Shown here: piece after piece, positions 8,975-16,697 of the stretch
Numbering within the stretch: the stretch's first letter is position 1
How the letters are laid out: each line of letters opens with the position of its first letter
NCBI GenBank assembly: GCA_049511415.1
Contig: JBEKYC010000003.1
Location: forward strand, 62,001-126,000
DNA from: Bog-159 sp049511415
GTDB taxonomy: Bacteria > Acidobacteriota > Terriglobia > Bryobacterales > Bryobacteraceae
Length of the DNA stretch: 64,000 nucleotides
Direction of reading: 5' to 3'
Notes under the pieces: generated by a model
What the model was told of the DNA's origin: nothing
The model's database searches: none
What the model saw: the letters and a program-made list of their open reading frames with translations, nothing else
Position numbers and translations under genes: made by a program

Positions 8975-9454
8975 CTATTGAATGAAGGTAAGCTGCGTGT
9001 GGGTGGGGATGGTCTTGACCCAGGAGTTCATTTCGCCTTCGCTACGGAGTAAGTCTTGTAGGGTGGTCTTACTCAGGACTTCGTCGACCACCGATTGGAC
9101 GGCATGCCAGAGGGAGCGGACGGAGCAATCCACGGAGCGGGTGCAGACCTGGATCTGGCCGGCGTGTTCATGGCAGAAATCTTTGGATTCGAAGAGACGG
9201 CCGCCGAGCACGTCGATCACGTCTCCGATCACGATCTGGGCGGCGGGCCGGGCGAGCATGTAGCCGCCGGCCTTGCCGCGGGCGCTGGTGATGAAGCCGC
9301 CGCGACGGAGCAGGCGCAACAACTTGGCGGCGTAGGAGGGCGAAAGCGCTTCGGCCTGGCTGATCTCCGGGATGGTGAGGCTCTCCTCGGGGCCGGCCAG
9401 ACCGATGCGCAGCAGGCAGCGCAATCCGTATTCTTCGTGAGCGCTCAGTTTCAT
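8975..9454 (-). CDS. Rrf2-family regulator at the end of the suf operon (IscR/SufR-like)
   Basis: A 159-aa Rrf2 winged-helix protein beginning MKLSAHEEYGLRCLL, with helix-turn-helix region IPEISQAEALSPSYAAKLL and wing ARGKAGGYMLARP. Three cysteines, Cys94, Cys104 and Cys110, plus nearby His96 and His98, fall where Rrf2 proteins bind a [2Fe-2S] cluster. The first gap (9 residues between Cys94 and Cys104) is longer than the 5 of E. coli IscR. ATG 9454 overlaps the stop of sufT by 4 bp (ATGA), so it is the last gene of the suf operon and probably represses it in response to cluster status. This role is inferred from family and position. Confidence 0.9.
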   Translation of the reverse strand: MKLSAHEEYGLRCLLRIGLAGPEESLTIPEISQAEALSPSYAAKLLRLLRRGGFITSARGKAGGYMLARPAAQIVIGDVIDVLGGRLFESKDFCHEHAGQIQVCTRSVDCSVRSLWHAVQSVVDEVLSKTTLQDLLRSEGEMNSWVKTIPTHTQLTFIQ

Positions 9455-9786
9455 GGGCGTGCCCGTGAGAGGCGGTCGAGTGGGATTACGTCGTCCATGC
9501 CGAGCAGCATGCGCGCATCCTTGGACATGCGGCTCTTGTCCCACGGTGGATCGAAGACCAGTTCCAGTTTGACGTCCTTCACGCCGGGCACAGCACGGGC
9601 TTTGCGCTCCACTTCCGCCGGCAGGCTGCCCGCCACGGGACAGTTCGGCGCGGTGAGTGTCATCTTGATGTGCGCCTCACCTGCGGCGTTGACCTTCACA
9701 TCGTAGATCAGGCCGAGATTCCAGATGTCCATGGGGATCTCGGGATCGAATACGGTCTGAAGCGCGGCGATGATCTTCTCTTTCAT
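9451..9786 (-). CDS. sufT: SufT-like metal-sulfur cluster assembly factor (MIP18/DUF59)
   Basis: A 111-aa single-domain MIP18/PaaD-type protein: FDPEIPMDIWNLGLIYDV near residues 13-30, MTLTAPNCPVAG around the conserved Cys, and a C-terminal LELVFDPPWDKSRMS. SufT proteins help mature Fe-S proteins under high demand rather than forming the scaffold. ATG 9786 overlaps the end of sufU by 4 bp, and its own stop overlaps the rrf2 start by 4 bp, so translation is coupled at both ends. The longer upstream in-frame extension has no family similarity. Confidence 0.92.
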   Translation of the reverse strand: MKEKIIAALQTVFDPEIPMDIWNLGLIYDVKVNAAGEAHIKMTLTAPNCPVAGSLPAEVERKARAVPGVKDVKLELVFDPPWDKSRMSKDARMLLGMDDVIPLDRLSRARP

Positions 9787-10220
9787 TCGGTGGATACCAC
9801 TTCGCCCGCGCCGGCAAGCGCGGATTTCAAGGTGTGCCAGGCCAGCGTGGCGCACTTCACGCGCACCGGAAATTCGCGGACTCCGGAAAAGACGGCCAGC
9901 TTGCCCAGCGCGGGCGACGCGGGCTTGTCGGTGGTCAGCAGGTCGTGAAAAATCTCCATCATTTGCACGGCTTCCTGGCGCGATTTGCCTTTGACGGTTT
10001 CGGTCATCAGGGAGGCGGAGGCAGTGGAGATGGCGCAGCCCGCGCCGACGAAGCTGATGTCCTGTACCGTTTCGCCGTCGAGCTTCACGAAGAGTTTCAG
10101 TTTATCGCCGCAGAGCGGATTGTAACCTTCCACATTACGGGTGGCATCGTCCATGTGGTGGAAGTTGCGCGGCCGCTTGCTGTGATCCAGGATGACTTCC
10201 TGGTAGAGATCCGCGAGCAT
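9783..10220 (-). CDS. sufU: SufU zinc-dependent sulfurtransferase
   Basis: A 145-aa IscU-fold protein of the SufU type. Expected zinc/sulfur ligands are Cys37 and Asp39 (PLCGDK), Cys62 (GAGCAIS) and Cys123 (VKCATLAW). The insertion KGKSRQEAVQMMEIFHDLL between the second and third cysteines separates SufU from IscU. It accepts persulfide sulfur from SufS and passes it to the SufBCD scaffold. The start ATG overlaps the sufS stop by one base (TGATG). No sufE is present, consistent with SufU serving that role. Confidence 0.95.
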   Translation of the reverse strand: MLADLYQEVILDHSKRPRNFHHMDDATRNVEGYNPLCGDKLKLFVKLDGETVQDISFVGAGCAISTASASLMTETVKGKSRQEAVQMMEIFHDLLTTDKPASPALGKLAVFSGVREFPVRVKCATLAWHTLKSALAGAGEVVSTE

Positions 10221-11455
10221 CAGGCGAAGATCTCCTTTACTTTGTAGATGCCGGTCACCAGCGCGTCGATATCTTCACGCGTGTTGTAGAAGGCTATCGA
10301 GGCGCGCGTGGTGGCGGGGACGCCGAACCATTCGAGCACTGGCTGCGCGCAGTGATGGCCGGTGCGGACGGCCACGCCTTCGCGGTCGAGGATGGTGCCT
10401 ACGTCATGCGGGTGCACACCTTCCAGCACGAACGACAGGACGCTGGCCTTTTCGCGCGCAGTGCCGATGATGCGCAGCCCCGGGATACGTTCGAGTTGAG
10501 CGGTGCCGTAGGCTAACAGGTCGTGCTCGTAGGCGGCGATGTGATCCAGACCAGTCTCGTTTATATAGTCGATGGCGGCGCCCAAGCCGATGGTGCCGGC
10601 TATGTTGGGCGTGCCCGCTTCGAATTTATAGGGCAAGTCGTTGTAAGTCGTCTTGGCGAAAGTTACCGAGCGGATCATGTCGCCGCCGCCTTGATAAGGC
10701 GGCATTTTATTGAGCAAATCTTTTTTACCGTAGAGCACGCCGATGCCGGTAGGGCCGAACATTTTGTGTCCGGAGAGCGAATAGAAATCGCAATCGATTG
10801 CCTGCACGTCGACTTTCATGTGGGCCACGGCTTGCGCGCCATCGATGAAGACCGGCACGTCGTGGCGATGCGCAATACGGGTGATCTCGGCGACCGGGTT
10901 GACGGTGCCCAAGGCGTTCGATACGTGGACCACCGACACCAGTTTGGTGCGCGGATTCAGCAGCTTTTCAAATTCGTCGAGCAGTAGTTCGCCGCGATCG
11001 TTGATGGGCGCGATCCGCAGAATGGCGTTCTTCTCCTCGCAGAGGATCTGCCAAGGCACGATGTTGGAATGGTGCTCCATGGCCGAGATGACGATCTCAT
11101 CACCTTCGTGGATGTGCTTCCGGCCGAAGGTGTAAGCCACCAGGTTGATGCCTTCGGTGACACCGCGCACGAACACAATTTCGCGCCAATCGCCGGCATT
11201 GATGAAGCGCTGGGCTTTCACACGGGCTTCTTCATAGTGGCGCGTGGAGCGCTCGCTCAACTCGTGAACGCCGCGATGAATATTCGAGTTATCCGCCTGG
11301 TAGAACTGGTTCATGGCGTCCATCACGCATTGCGGCTTTTGCGTGGTGGCGGCATTGTCGAGATACACCAGACGCTTGTCATGGACGCGCTGGCTCAGGA
11401 CGGGAAAGGCTTCGCGAGTTGTCTGATCGGGCCAAATTTTAGTTGCGACTGCCAT
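10220..11455 (-). CDS. sufS: Cysteine desulfurase SufS
   Basis: A 411-aa class V aminotransferase-fold PLP enzyme. It converts cysteine to alanine and leaves a persulfide on the active-site Cys369 (RTGHHCAQP). The PLP lysine is Lys231 in SLSGHKMFG. Other hallmarks are YLDNAATTQKP and NSNIHRGVHELS. Start ATG 11455 begins 17 bp inside the end of sufD; the longer upstream frame only translates sufD in another frame. Length is normal for SufS (~405-415). Confidence 0.96.
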   Translation of the reverse strand: MAVATKIWPDQTTREAFPVLSQRVHDKRLVYLDNAATTQKPQCVMDAMNQFYQADNSNIHRGVHELSERSTRHYEEARVKAQRFINAGDWREIVFVRGVTEGINLVAYTFGRKHIHEGDEIVISAMEHHSNIVPWQILCEEKNAILRIAPINDRGELLLDEFEKLLNPRTKLVSVVHVSNALGTVNPVAEITRIAHRHDVPVFIDGAQAVAHMKVDVQAIDCDFYSLSGHKMFGPTGIGVLYGKKDLLNKMPPYQGGGDMIRSVTFAKTTYNDLPYKFEAGTPNIAGTIGLGAAIDYINETGLDHIAAYEHDLLAYGTAQLERIPGLRIIGTAREKASVLSFVLEGVHPHDVGTILDREGVAVRTGHHCAQPVLEWFGVPATTRASIAFYNTREDIDALVTGIYKVKEIFA

Positions 11456-12560
11456 GGAGTTTCTCCAACAACAGCTTCTCCAGTTGATCGCGCAGGGGCG
11501 CCACTTTAATACGGTCCACAATGTCGCGCGCGAAGGCGTAAATCAGCAGGTTGCGGGCATCCGCGAGGCCGATGCCGCGCGATTGCAGATAAAAGATCCC
11601 CTCCGGATCCAACTGGCCGATGGTGGCGCCGTGGGTGCAGCGCACGTCGTTGGCGTGAATTTGCAATTCGGGTTTGGTGTTGATGACGGCTTCTTCGGAA
11701 AGCACCAGGTTTTTGTTGGTCTGCTTGGCGTCGGTCTTCTGCGCGTCCTTGCGGACCAGGATTTTGCCGTTGAACACGGCGCTCGATTTGCCTTCCAGGA
11801 TGCCTTTGTATAACTCGTGGCTGGCGGCGTGCGGCTGGGCGTGATCGATGGTGGTGTGGTTATCGATGTGCTGCTCGCCGTTGACCAGGTACAAGCCGTT
11901 CAGGGTACATTCGGAGCCTTGGGAAAGCACCGCGTTGATGTCGTTGCGGACCAGCGCGCCGCCGAACGAGATCGAATGCGAGCGGAAGTTCGTGTCGCGG
12001 CCGAGCTGAATTTGCAGGGTCGACACGTGGAAGGCGCGATCGCTTTCGGTCTGCAGCTTGTAGTGGTCGATTACCGAGTTGTCGCCGGCTATCAGCTCCG
12101 TGACCGGGTTGGTCAGGTAAGTGCCGCCAATCCCTTTGTACGTTTCTACGATGGTGGCCTGGCTGCCAGGTTCGGCCACGATCAGGATGCGCGGGTGAGA
12201 GACGGTCGGGTTCCCGTTAGCCGCGGACTGAACGACCACTTCGATGGGCTCTTCGATGACTGCGCCTTTGGCTATGTGGATGAACAGGCCGTCTTCGAAG
12301 TTGGCGGTATTCAGCGCCACGAAGGCGTTGTCGCGATAGCTGGCGTAGCGGGCCAGGTACTGCTCCGCGGGCATTTCCGAAAGCCTGCCGATTTGGACGC
12401 CGGGCTGTTTATGGATGGCCCCGGCGTGGGCCGCGGTGGGCGTAAATGTGGTGCGGGCGATGCGGGCCACGCTGGTGAAGCGCCAATCTTCGTTGTGGGT
12501 GGTAGGGTAACCTAGCTCGCTGAAGCGTTGGCGGGCTTCCTCGCGAATGCTTTCGATCAT
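11439..12560 (-). CDS. sufD: SufD, Fe-S scaffold subunit
   Basis: A 373-aa SufB/SufD-family protein. The N-terminal helical part has the family signature THNEDWRFTSV; the C-terminal beta-helix includes SFGGALVRNDINAVL, HIDNHTTIDH and the conserved stretch KTDAKQTNKNLVLSEEA. It forms the SufBC2D scaffold that builds Fe-S clusters in the cytoplasm. ATG 12560 overlaps the sufC stop by 4 bp. Only the shorter SufD N-terminus is present, as opposed to the longer SufB form encoded two genes upstream. Confidence 0.94.
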   Translation of the reverse strand: MIESIREEARQRFSELGYPTTHNEDWRFTSVARIARTTFTPTAAHAGAIHKQPGVQIGRLSEMPAEQYLARYASYRDNAFVALNTANFEDGLFIHIAKGAVIEEPIEVVVQSAANGNPTVSHPRILIVAEPGSQATIVETYKGIGGTYLTNPVTELIAGDNSVIDHYKLQTESDRAFHVSTLQIQLGRDTNFRSHSISFGGALVRNDINAVLSQGSECTLNGLYLVNGEQHIDNHTTIDHAQPHAASHELYKGILEGKSSAVFNGKILVRKDAQKTDAKQTNKNLVLSEEAVINTKPELQIHANDVRCTHGATIGQLDPEGIFYLQSRGIGLADARNLLIYAFARDIVDRIKVAPLRDQLEKLLLEKLHGSRN

Positions 12561-13306
12561 GCTTCCACCATTTCGGCGTAGCCGGACTCTTCGAGTTCGA
12601 GGGCGAGTCCCTTGCCGCCGGACTTCACGATGCGGCCTTCCGCCAGCACGTGCACGAAATCCGGCACGATGTAGTTCAGCAGACGCTGATAGTGGGTCAC
12701 CACGATCATGCTGCGTTGCGGGCTGCGCAGCGAGTTGACGCCGTTGGAGACGATCTTGAGAGCGTCGATATCCAGGCCGGAATCGGTCTCGTCGAGAATG
12801 GCAAGTTTCGGCTCCAGAACGGCCATCTGGAAAATCTCGTTGCGCTTCTTCTCGCCGCCGGAAAAGCCGGTGTTGACGGCGCGATTCAACAGGCTCTCGT
12901 CCATTTCCATGAGCGCCATCTTTTCGCGGACCAGCGCGAGGAAATCCATGGCGTCTAGGTCGGACAGGCCCTGGTGTTTGCGCACGGTGTTGAGCGCGGC
13001 TTTCAGAAAATAGAGGTTGCTGACACCGGGGATCTCCACCGGGTATTGAAACGCCATGAAGATGCCTTCACAGGCGCGCTCTTCGGGCGACATTGCGAGC
13101 AGATCCTTGCCGTCGTAGGTGACTTGGCCTTCGGTGACGTGATACAGGTCACGGCCGGAGAGCACCTGGGCGAGCGTGCTCTTGCCTGAGCCGTTGGGGC
13201 CCATGATGGCATGGACCTCACCGGCATTAATGGTCAGGTCGATGCCCTTCAGAATTTCCCGGCCGGCGATAGTGGCGTGCAGATTCTTGATTTCGAGTAA
13301 TGACAT
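12557..13306 (-). CDS. sufC: SufC, Fe-S assembly ATPase
   Basis: A 249-aa soluble ABC-type ATPase. Walker A is GPNGSGKST (36-44), the signature is FSGGEKKRNE (148-157), Walker B LAILDETDSGLD (169-180), and the H-loop lies in VTHYQRLL. The EKKR signature and DETDSGLD are diagnostic for SufC. It powers conformational change in SufBC2D. ATG 13306 lies 8 bp after the sufB stop; in-frame sequence upstream of it only re-reads the end of sufB. Confidence 0.96.
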   Translation of the reverse strand: MSLLEIKNLHATIAGREILKGIDLTINAGEVHAIMGPNGSGKSTLAQVLSGRDLYHVTEGQVTYDGKDLLAMSPEERACEGIFMAFQYPVEIPGVSNLYFLKAALNTVRKHQGLSDLDAMDFLALVREKMALMEMDESLLNRAVNTGFSGGEKKRNEIFQMAVLEPKLAILDETDSGLDIDALKIVSNGVNSLRSPQRSMIVVTHYQRLLNYIVPDFVHVLAEGRIVKSGGKGLALELEESGYAEMVEA

Positions 13307-13314
13307 GCGAGAAC

Positions 13315-14763
13315 TTATCCTACGCTTCCTTCTAAACTGACGCCCAGGAGCTTCTGGGCTTCCACGGCGAACTCCATGGGCAATTCGCGGAACACTTCCT
13401 TGCAGAAGCCGTGCACGATCATGGACACGGCATCCTCGGTGGAGATACCGCGCTGGCGGCAATAGAAGATCTGGTCTTCACCGATTTTAGAGGTGGACGC
13501 CTCATGCTCCACCTGGGAAGAGGTATTCTTTACTTCGAGATACGGAAAAGTGTGGGCGCCGCACTTATCGCCCAGCAGCATGGAATCGCATTGCGAGTAG
13601 TTGCGTGCATTGGCGGCGCTTTTCATGATCTTGACGGCGCCCCGGTAGGTGTTCTGGCCGCGGCCCGCCGAGATGCCTTTCGACACGATGGTGCTGGTGG
13701 TGTTCTTGCCGATGTGGATCATCTTGGTGCCCGTATCGGCCTGCTGGTAATGGTTGGTGAGCGCCACGGAGTAGAATTCGCCGACGGAGTTGTCGCCGAT
13801 CAGGAGGCAGCTCGGATACTTCCAGGTGATGGCGGAGCCGGTTTCTACCTGGGTCCAGGAGATTTTGGAATTCACGCCCCGGCAGGCGCCGCGCTTGGTG
13901 ACGAAGTTGTAGATGCCGCCGCGGCCTTCCTTATCGCCGGGGTACCAGTTCTGCACGGTGGAATACTTGATCTGGGCGTTGTCGAGCGCGATCAGCTCGA
14001 CGACTGCGGCGTGCAACTGGTTAGTGTCGCGCATGGGAGCGGTGCAGCCTTCCAGGTAGCTGACATAGGCGCCCTCGTCGGCGACGATCAGGGTGCGCTC
14101 GAACTGGCCGGTGTTCTTGGCATTGATGCGGAAGTAGGTAGAGAGCTCCATGGGGCAGCGCACGCCTTTGGGAACATAGCAGAACGAACCATCGGTGAAG
14201 ACGGCGGCATTCAGGGCTGCGAAAAAGTTATCAGAGGTGGGAACGACGGAGCCAAGGTATTTCTTGACGAGATCGGGGTGCTCCTGCACGGCTTCGGAGA
14301 AGGAGCAGAAGATGATGCCTTTCTCCGCCAGCTTGTCCTTGAACGTAGTGGCGACCGAGACGCTATCGAAAACCGCGTCGACTGCGACGCCGGCCAGCAA
14401 CTCGCGCTCCTGCAATGGGATGCCCAGCTTTTCGTAGGTGCGGAGGAGTTCAGGATCGACCTCGTCGAGGCTCTTGGGCTGGTTGATGTTGGTTTTGGGG
14501 GCGGCGTAGTAGCTGATGGCCTGGTAATCGATGGCAGGGTAGTGGATGTTGGCCCAGGTAGGTTCTTCCATGGTGAGCCAGTGGCGGTAGGCTTTGAGAC
14601 GCCACTCCAGCATAAACTCCGGCTCGTTTTTCTTCTTTGAAATCAGGCGGATGACGTCTTCATTCAGACCCGGGGGGACCGTATCGGCGTCGATCTCGGT
14701 GACGAAACCCCATTTATACTCTTGATTCGCAAAGGTTTCGATGGTACTGGCGGGCGTGCCCAT
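13315..14763 (-). CDS. sufB: SufB, Fe-S scaffold subunit
   Basis: A 482-aa SufB, first gene of the seven-gene suf operon. It has PEFMLEWRLKAYRHW near the N-terminus, FVTKRGACRGVNSKISWTQ in the core, and YSQCDSMLLGDKCGAHTFPY near the C-terminus, where the family's cluster-building Cys lies. ATG 14763 has a good SD (AGGAGA, 7 bp upstream on the minus strand). Downstream genes follow at 8 bp or overlap, so sufBCDSUT-rrf2 is almost certainly one transcript. Confidence 0.97.
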   Translation of the reverse strand: MGTPASTIETFANQEYKWGFVTEIDADTVPPGLNEDVIRLISKKKNEPEFMLEWRLKAYRHWLTMEEPTWANIHYPAIDYQAISYYAAPKTNINQPKSLDEVDPELLRTYEKLGIPLQERELLAGVAVDAVFDSVSVATTFKDKLAEKGIIFCSFSEAVQEHPDLVKKYLGSVVPTSDNFFAALNAAVFTDGSFCYVPKGVRCPMELSTYFRINAKNTGQFERTLIVADEGAYVSYLEGCTAPMRDTNQLHAAVVELIALDNAQIKYSTVQNWYPGDKEGRGGIYNFVTKRGACRGVNSKISWTQVETGSAITWKYPSCLLIGDNSVGEFYSVALTNHYQQADTGTKMIHIGKNTTSTIVSKGISAGRGQNTYRGAVKIMKSAANARNYSQCDSMLLGDKCGAHTFPYLEVKNTSSQVEHEASTSKIGEDQIFYCRQRGISTEDAVSMIVHGFCKEVFRELPMEFAVEAQKLLGVSLEGSVG

Positions 14764-14787
14764 GCTTTCTCCTGTGGGATCTTCTCC

Positions 14788-14821
14788 ACTATAGGATGCG
14801 AAATCTGTACTAAAGTGTCAA
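14788..14821 (-). promoter_or_regulatory. Possible suf promoter region
   Basis: On the minus strand a perfect TTGACA box lies at 14821-14816, and TATAGT lies at 14793-14788, 25-30 bp before the sufB ATG. The 22-bp gap between them is too long for a standard sigma-70 promoter, so either the true -10 is a weaker hexamer nearer the -35, or an activator or MerR-like distortion is needed. The TTGACA box is embedded in GACACTTT, the same 8-mer that is repeated four times further upstream. Confidence 0.3.
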
Positions 14822-14880
14822 GATTGGGTCGGCGGACGGCGGGAAAGCGGGGCCAGAGGGTTGTATTTCAGTTCCAACGC

Positions 14881-14930
14881 GACAAAATGCGACACTTTGC
14901 GACACTTTGCGACACTTTTCGACACTTTTT
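14881..14930. repeat. Tandem 10-bp repeats (GACACTTTGC) upstream of suf
   Basis: Four head-to-tail decamers occupy 14891-14930 (two exact GACACTTTGC, then GACACTTTTC and GACACTTTTT), preceded by a degenerate copy GACAAAATGC at 14881-14890. The array is bracketed by a 9-bp inverted repeat, GCGACAAAA at 14879-14887 and TTTTGTCGC at 14936-14944. There are no spacers between units, so it is not CRISPR. The shared core GACACTTT also occurs, inverted, at 14812-14819 in the presumed suf promoter. This looks like a protein-binding array, or a slippage-prone simple repeat. Confidence 0.75.
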
Positions 14931-14944
14931 TCAAGTTTTGTCGC

Positions 14945-15285
14945 AGGGTGTGCGCTTCACTGATTCCGCAATGAAGGTAGCACAAGCGGAACCGCCACGG
15001 GTTTCCCGATGGCTACCCGATGTCGTGTTTCGAGTAGCATACAGGGAATCGCAGGCAGGTGAACGACGAAATTACCTCGGTTGGCGAATTTAGGCGTACT
15101 GAGCGCATTTGCTCCGATGGGCAGGCCCGCAGCGGAGAGGGAAAGGGCGGCGATAAACCAGCACGGCGCTCTTCGTGATATGGGAGTTTGGTCAATATCC
15201 GTCCATATTAATACCTCGGCAGAGCGCCGGAACCAGCAAAATCCGCTCACAAGTACCTTTCTTGGCAGTCTGCTACAAAAAACTG
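14945..15285. other. Intergenic stretch without recognisable gene
   Basis: Between the decamer array and the dxr promoter no reading frame has a plausible start, ribosome site and protein-like composition. Short frames here are low-complexity or Arg/Pro-rich and resemble nothing known. I see no tRNA-like or terminator-like fold in this part. Confidence 0.5.
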
Positions 15286-15314
15286 TTGCAATCATTTTCC
15301 AAATATTCTAATAT
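15286..15314 (+). promoter_or_regulatory. Sigma-70-type promoter for dxr
   Basis: TTGCAA at 15286-15291 and TAATAT at 15309-15314 are separated by exactly 17 bp, in an AT-rich stretch that contrasts with the GC-rich surroundings. The -10 overlaps an imperfect palindrome (15299-15317, CCAA...TTGG). Initiation about 7 bp downstream (near 15321) would place the transcript start right before the structured leader at 15324. Confidence 0.55.
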
Positions 15315-15320
15315 TGGAAG

Positions 15321-15430
15321 TAAGCCGGGGAGGCAACTCCCACCAAAGCGAGACTAACCTCTAAATAAAAGACCCCTGAAGCAACCTCCCCGGCGCCCGA
15401 AAGGGCAGGGTCTTCAAAAAGCAAACTCCC
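15321..15430 (+). ncRNA. Candidate structured 5' leader of dxr-rseP
   Basis: Several helices can form in the predicted 5' UTR. P1 pairs GCCGGGGAGG (15324-15333) with CCTCCCCGGC (15385-15394). P2 is GGGAG-GCAA-CTCCC (15328-15341). P3 pairs AAGACCC (15369-15375) with GGGTCTT (15408-15414). P4 is GCCC-GAAA-GGGC (15395-15406). P2 and P4 carry GNRA tetraloops. P1 excludes P2, and P1 with P3 would be a pseudoknot or mutually exclusive, so two alternative folds are available, as in riboswitch-type leaders. No known riboswitch consensus is recognised. The minus strand offers P3 followed by T-rich sequence, so a role as a terminator of leftward transcription cannot be excluded. Confidence 0.35.
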
Positions 15431-15488
15431 AGAACCGCAGCATTCAGCCCGCCGTGCTATGATGACAGCAGCCGCGCAACTGCTTGAA

Positions 15489-16694
15489 ATGAAACGCCTC
15501 ACCCTGCTCGGATCGACGGGCTCCATCGGTTCCAATACACTGGACGTCGTCCGGCACAATCGAAGTCTTTATAGTATTTACGCATTGGTCGCGGGTACCA
15601 GTGTCGAGACTATCCTTCAACAAATCATAGAGTTCCAACCGCGCGTCGCGGTTCTATCCACGCCGGCGGCCATCGATCGCCTGGCGCGCGCCCTATCGGA
15701 TTCCGGATTGCCGCGTCCAAACTGGCCAGAGCTGGCTTTTGGGGCCGCGGCGCGCGTATCGGCAGCCATTGCTCCGGAATGCGATCTGGTGGTGTCGGCC
15801 ATTGTCGGGGTGGCGGGACTGGAAGCGACATATGAAGCGGTGCGGCGGGGAAAACGGGTCGGGTTGGCAAATAAAGAGGTACTGGTTTCGGCTGGGCGGC
15901 TGGTAATGGACGCCGTGCGAGAGAGTGGCGCCGAACTCCTCCCGATTGACAGTGAGCACAACGGGGTCCACCAGTGCTTGCGGGCGGGCAACCGCGACCA
16001 GGTTTCCCGGCTGATTTTGACCGCGTCGGGAGGCCCTTTCCGGAACACCTCGCGGGAAGCGATGGCATCCGTGACTCCCGAGGAGGCTCTGAATCATCCA
16101 ACCTGGCGGATGGGTAAGCGGATTACGATCGATTCGGCCACGCTGATGAACAAGGGTTTCGAGGTGATCGAGGCGTGCTGGCTATTCGGATTCGGGCCCT
16201 CCCAGATCGACGTGGTGATCCATCCACAATCGAGCGTGCACGCCATGATCGAGTATTCCGATGGCAGCGTACTTGCCCAGATCTCGGCGACCGACATGCG
16301 CATGCCGATCCAGTACGCGCTGACGTGGCCGGAGCGTTGCCAAGCTCCGGTGCCAAAAGTGGACTGGAGCCAAACGCGTCATTGGGACTTTGCGCCACCG
16401 GATTTCGACCGGTTTCCGCTGCTGAAGCTGGCATACCAGTGCCAGGAGGCGGGTGGTTCGGCGACGTGTACTCTAAACGCCGCCGATGAGATAGCCGTCG
16501 AAGCTTTTTTGGAGGGGGAGATCTCGTTTCCGGGCATCGCGGCGGTGGTAGAGCAAACGCTCGACCAGATGGCGCTGCGGGAACCCGCCTCGATTGCGGA
16601 CATTCTAGAGATTGATGAGGAATCGCGCGCCAGGGCCCGCCAATTGGTGGAGCAACAGGCTACCGTTTCGGCGCGGGTTCCGGCAAGGGTTTAA
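15489..16694 (+). CDS. dxr: 1-deoxy-D-xylulose-5-phosphate reductoisomerase
   Basis: Converts DXP to 2-C-methyl-D-erythritol 4-phosphate using NADPH, the committed step of the MEP isoprenoid pathway. The 401-aa protein shows the Rossmann loop LLGSTGSIGSN at the N-terminus, ANKEVLV, the metal-binding stretch LPIDSEHNGVHQCL, LTASGGPFR, and MGKRITIDSATLMNKGFEV. ATG 15489 starts the conserved MKRLTLLGSTG; ATGs at 15459 and 15462 would add about ten residues and cannot be ruled out, since none has a clear SD. The gene is followed 3 bp later by rseP, a common pairing in bacteria. Confidence 0.95.
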   Translation: MKRLTLLGSTGSIGSNTLDVVRHNRSLYSIYALVAGTSVETILQQIIEFQPRVAVLSTPAAIDRLARALSDSGLPRPNWPELAFGAAARVSAAIAPECDLVVSAIVGVAGLEATYEAVRRGKRVGLANKEVLVSAGRLVMDAVRESGAELLPIDSEHNGVHQCLRAGNRDQVSRLILTASGGPFRNTSREAMASVTPEEALNHPTWRMGKRITIDSATLMNKGFEVIEACWLFGFGPSQIDVVIHPQSSVHAMIEYSDGSVLAQISATDMRMPIQYALTWPERCQAPVPKVDWSQTRHWDFAPPDFDRFPLLKLAYQCQEAGGSATCTLNAADEIAVEAFLEGEISFPGIAAVVEQTLDQMALREPASIADILEIDEESRARARQLVEQQATVSARVPARV

Positions 16695-16697
16695 TAT

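Noticed and set aside
14881..14930. CRISPR array
   Set aside because: Units are 10 bp and contiguous with no spacers, and no cas genes are present.
14722..15093. Open frame across the decamer array
   Set aside because: The protein-like part is merely the translated repeat; there is no start signal and no similarity.
15369..15414. Intrinsic terminator on the minus strand (stem followed by TTTTATTT)
   Set aside because: No leftward gene ends here; the opposite strand encodes dxr. Kept only as part of the candidate leader structure.
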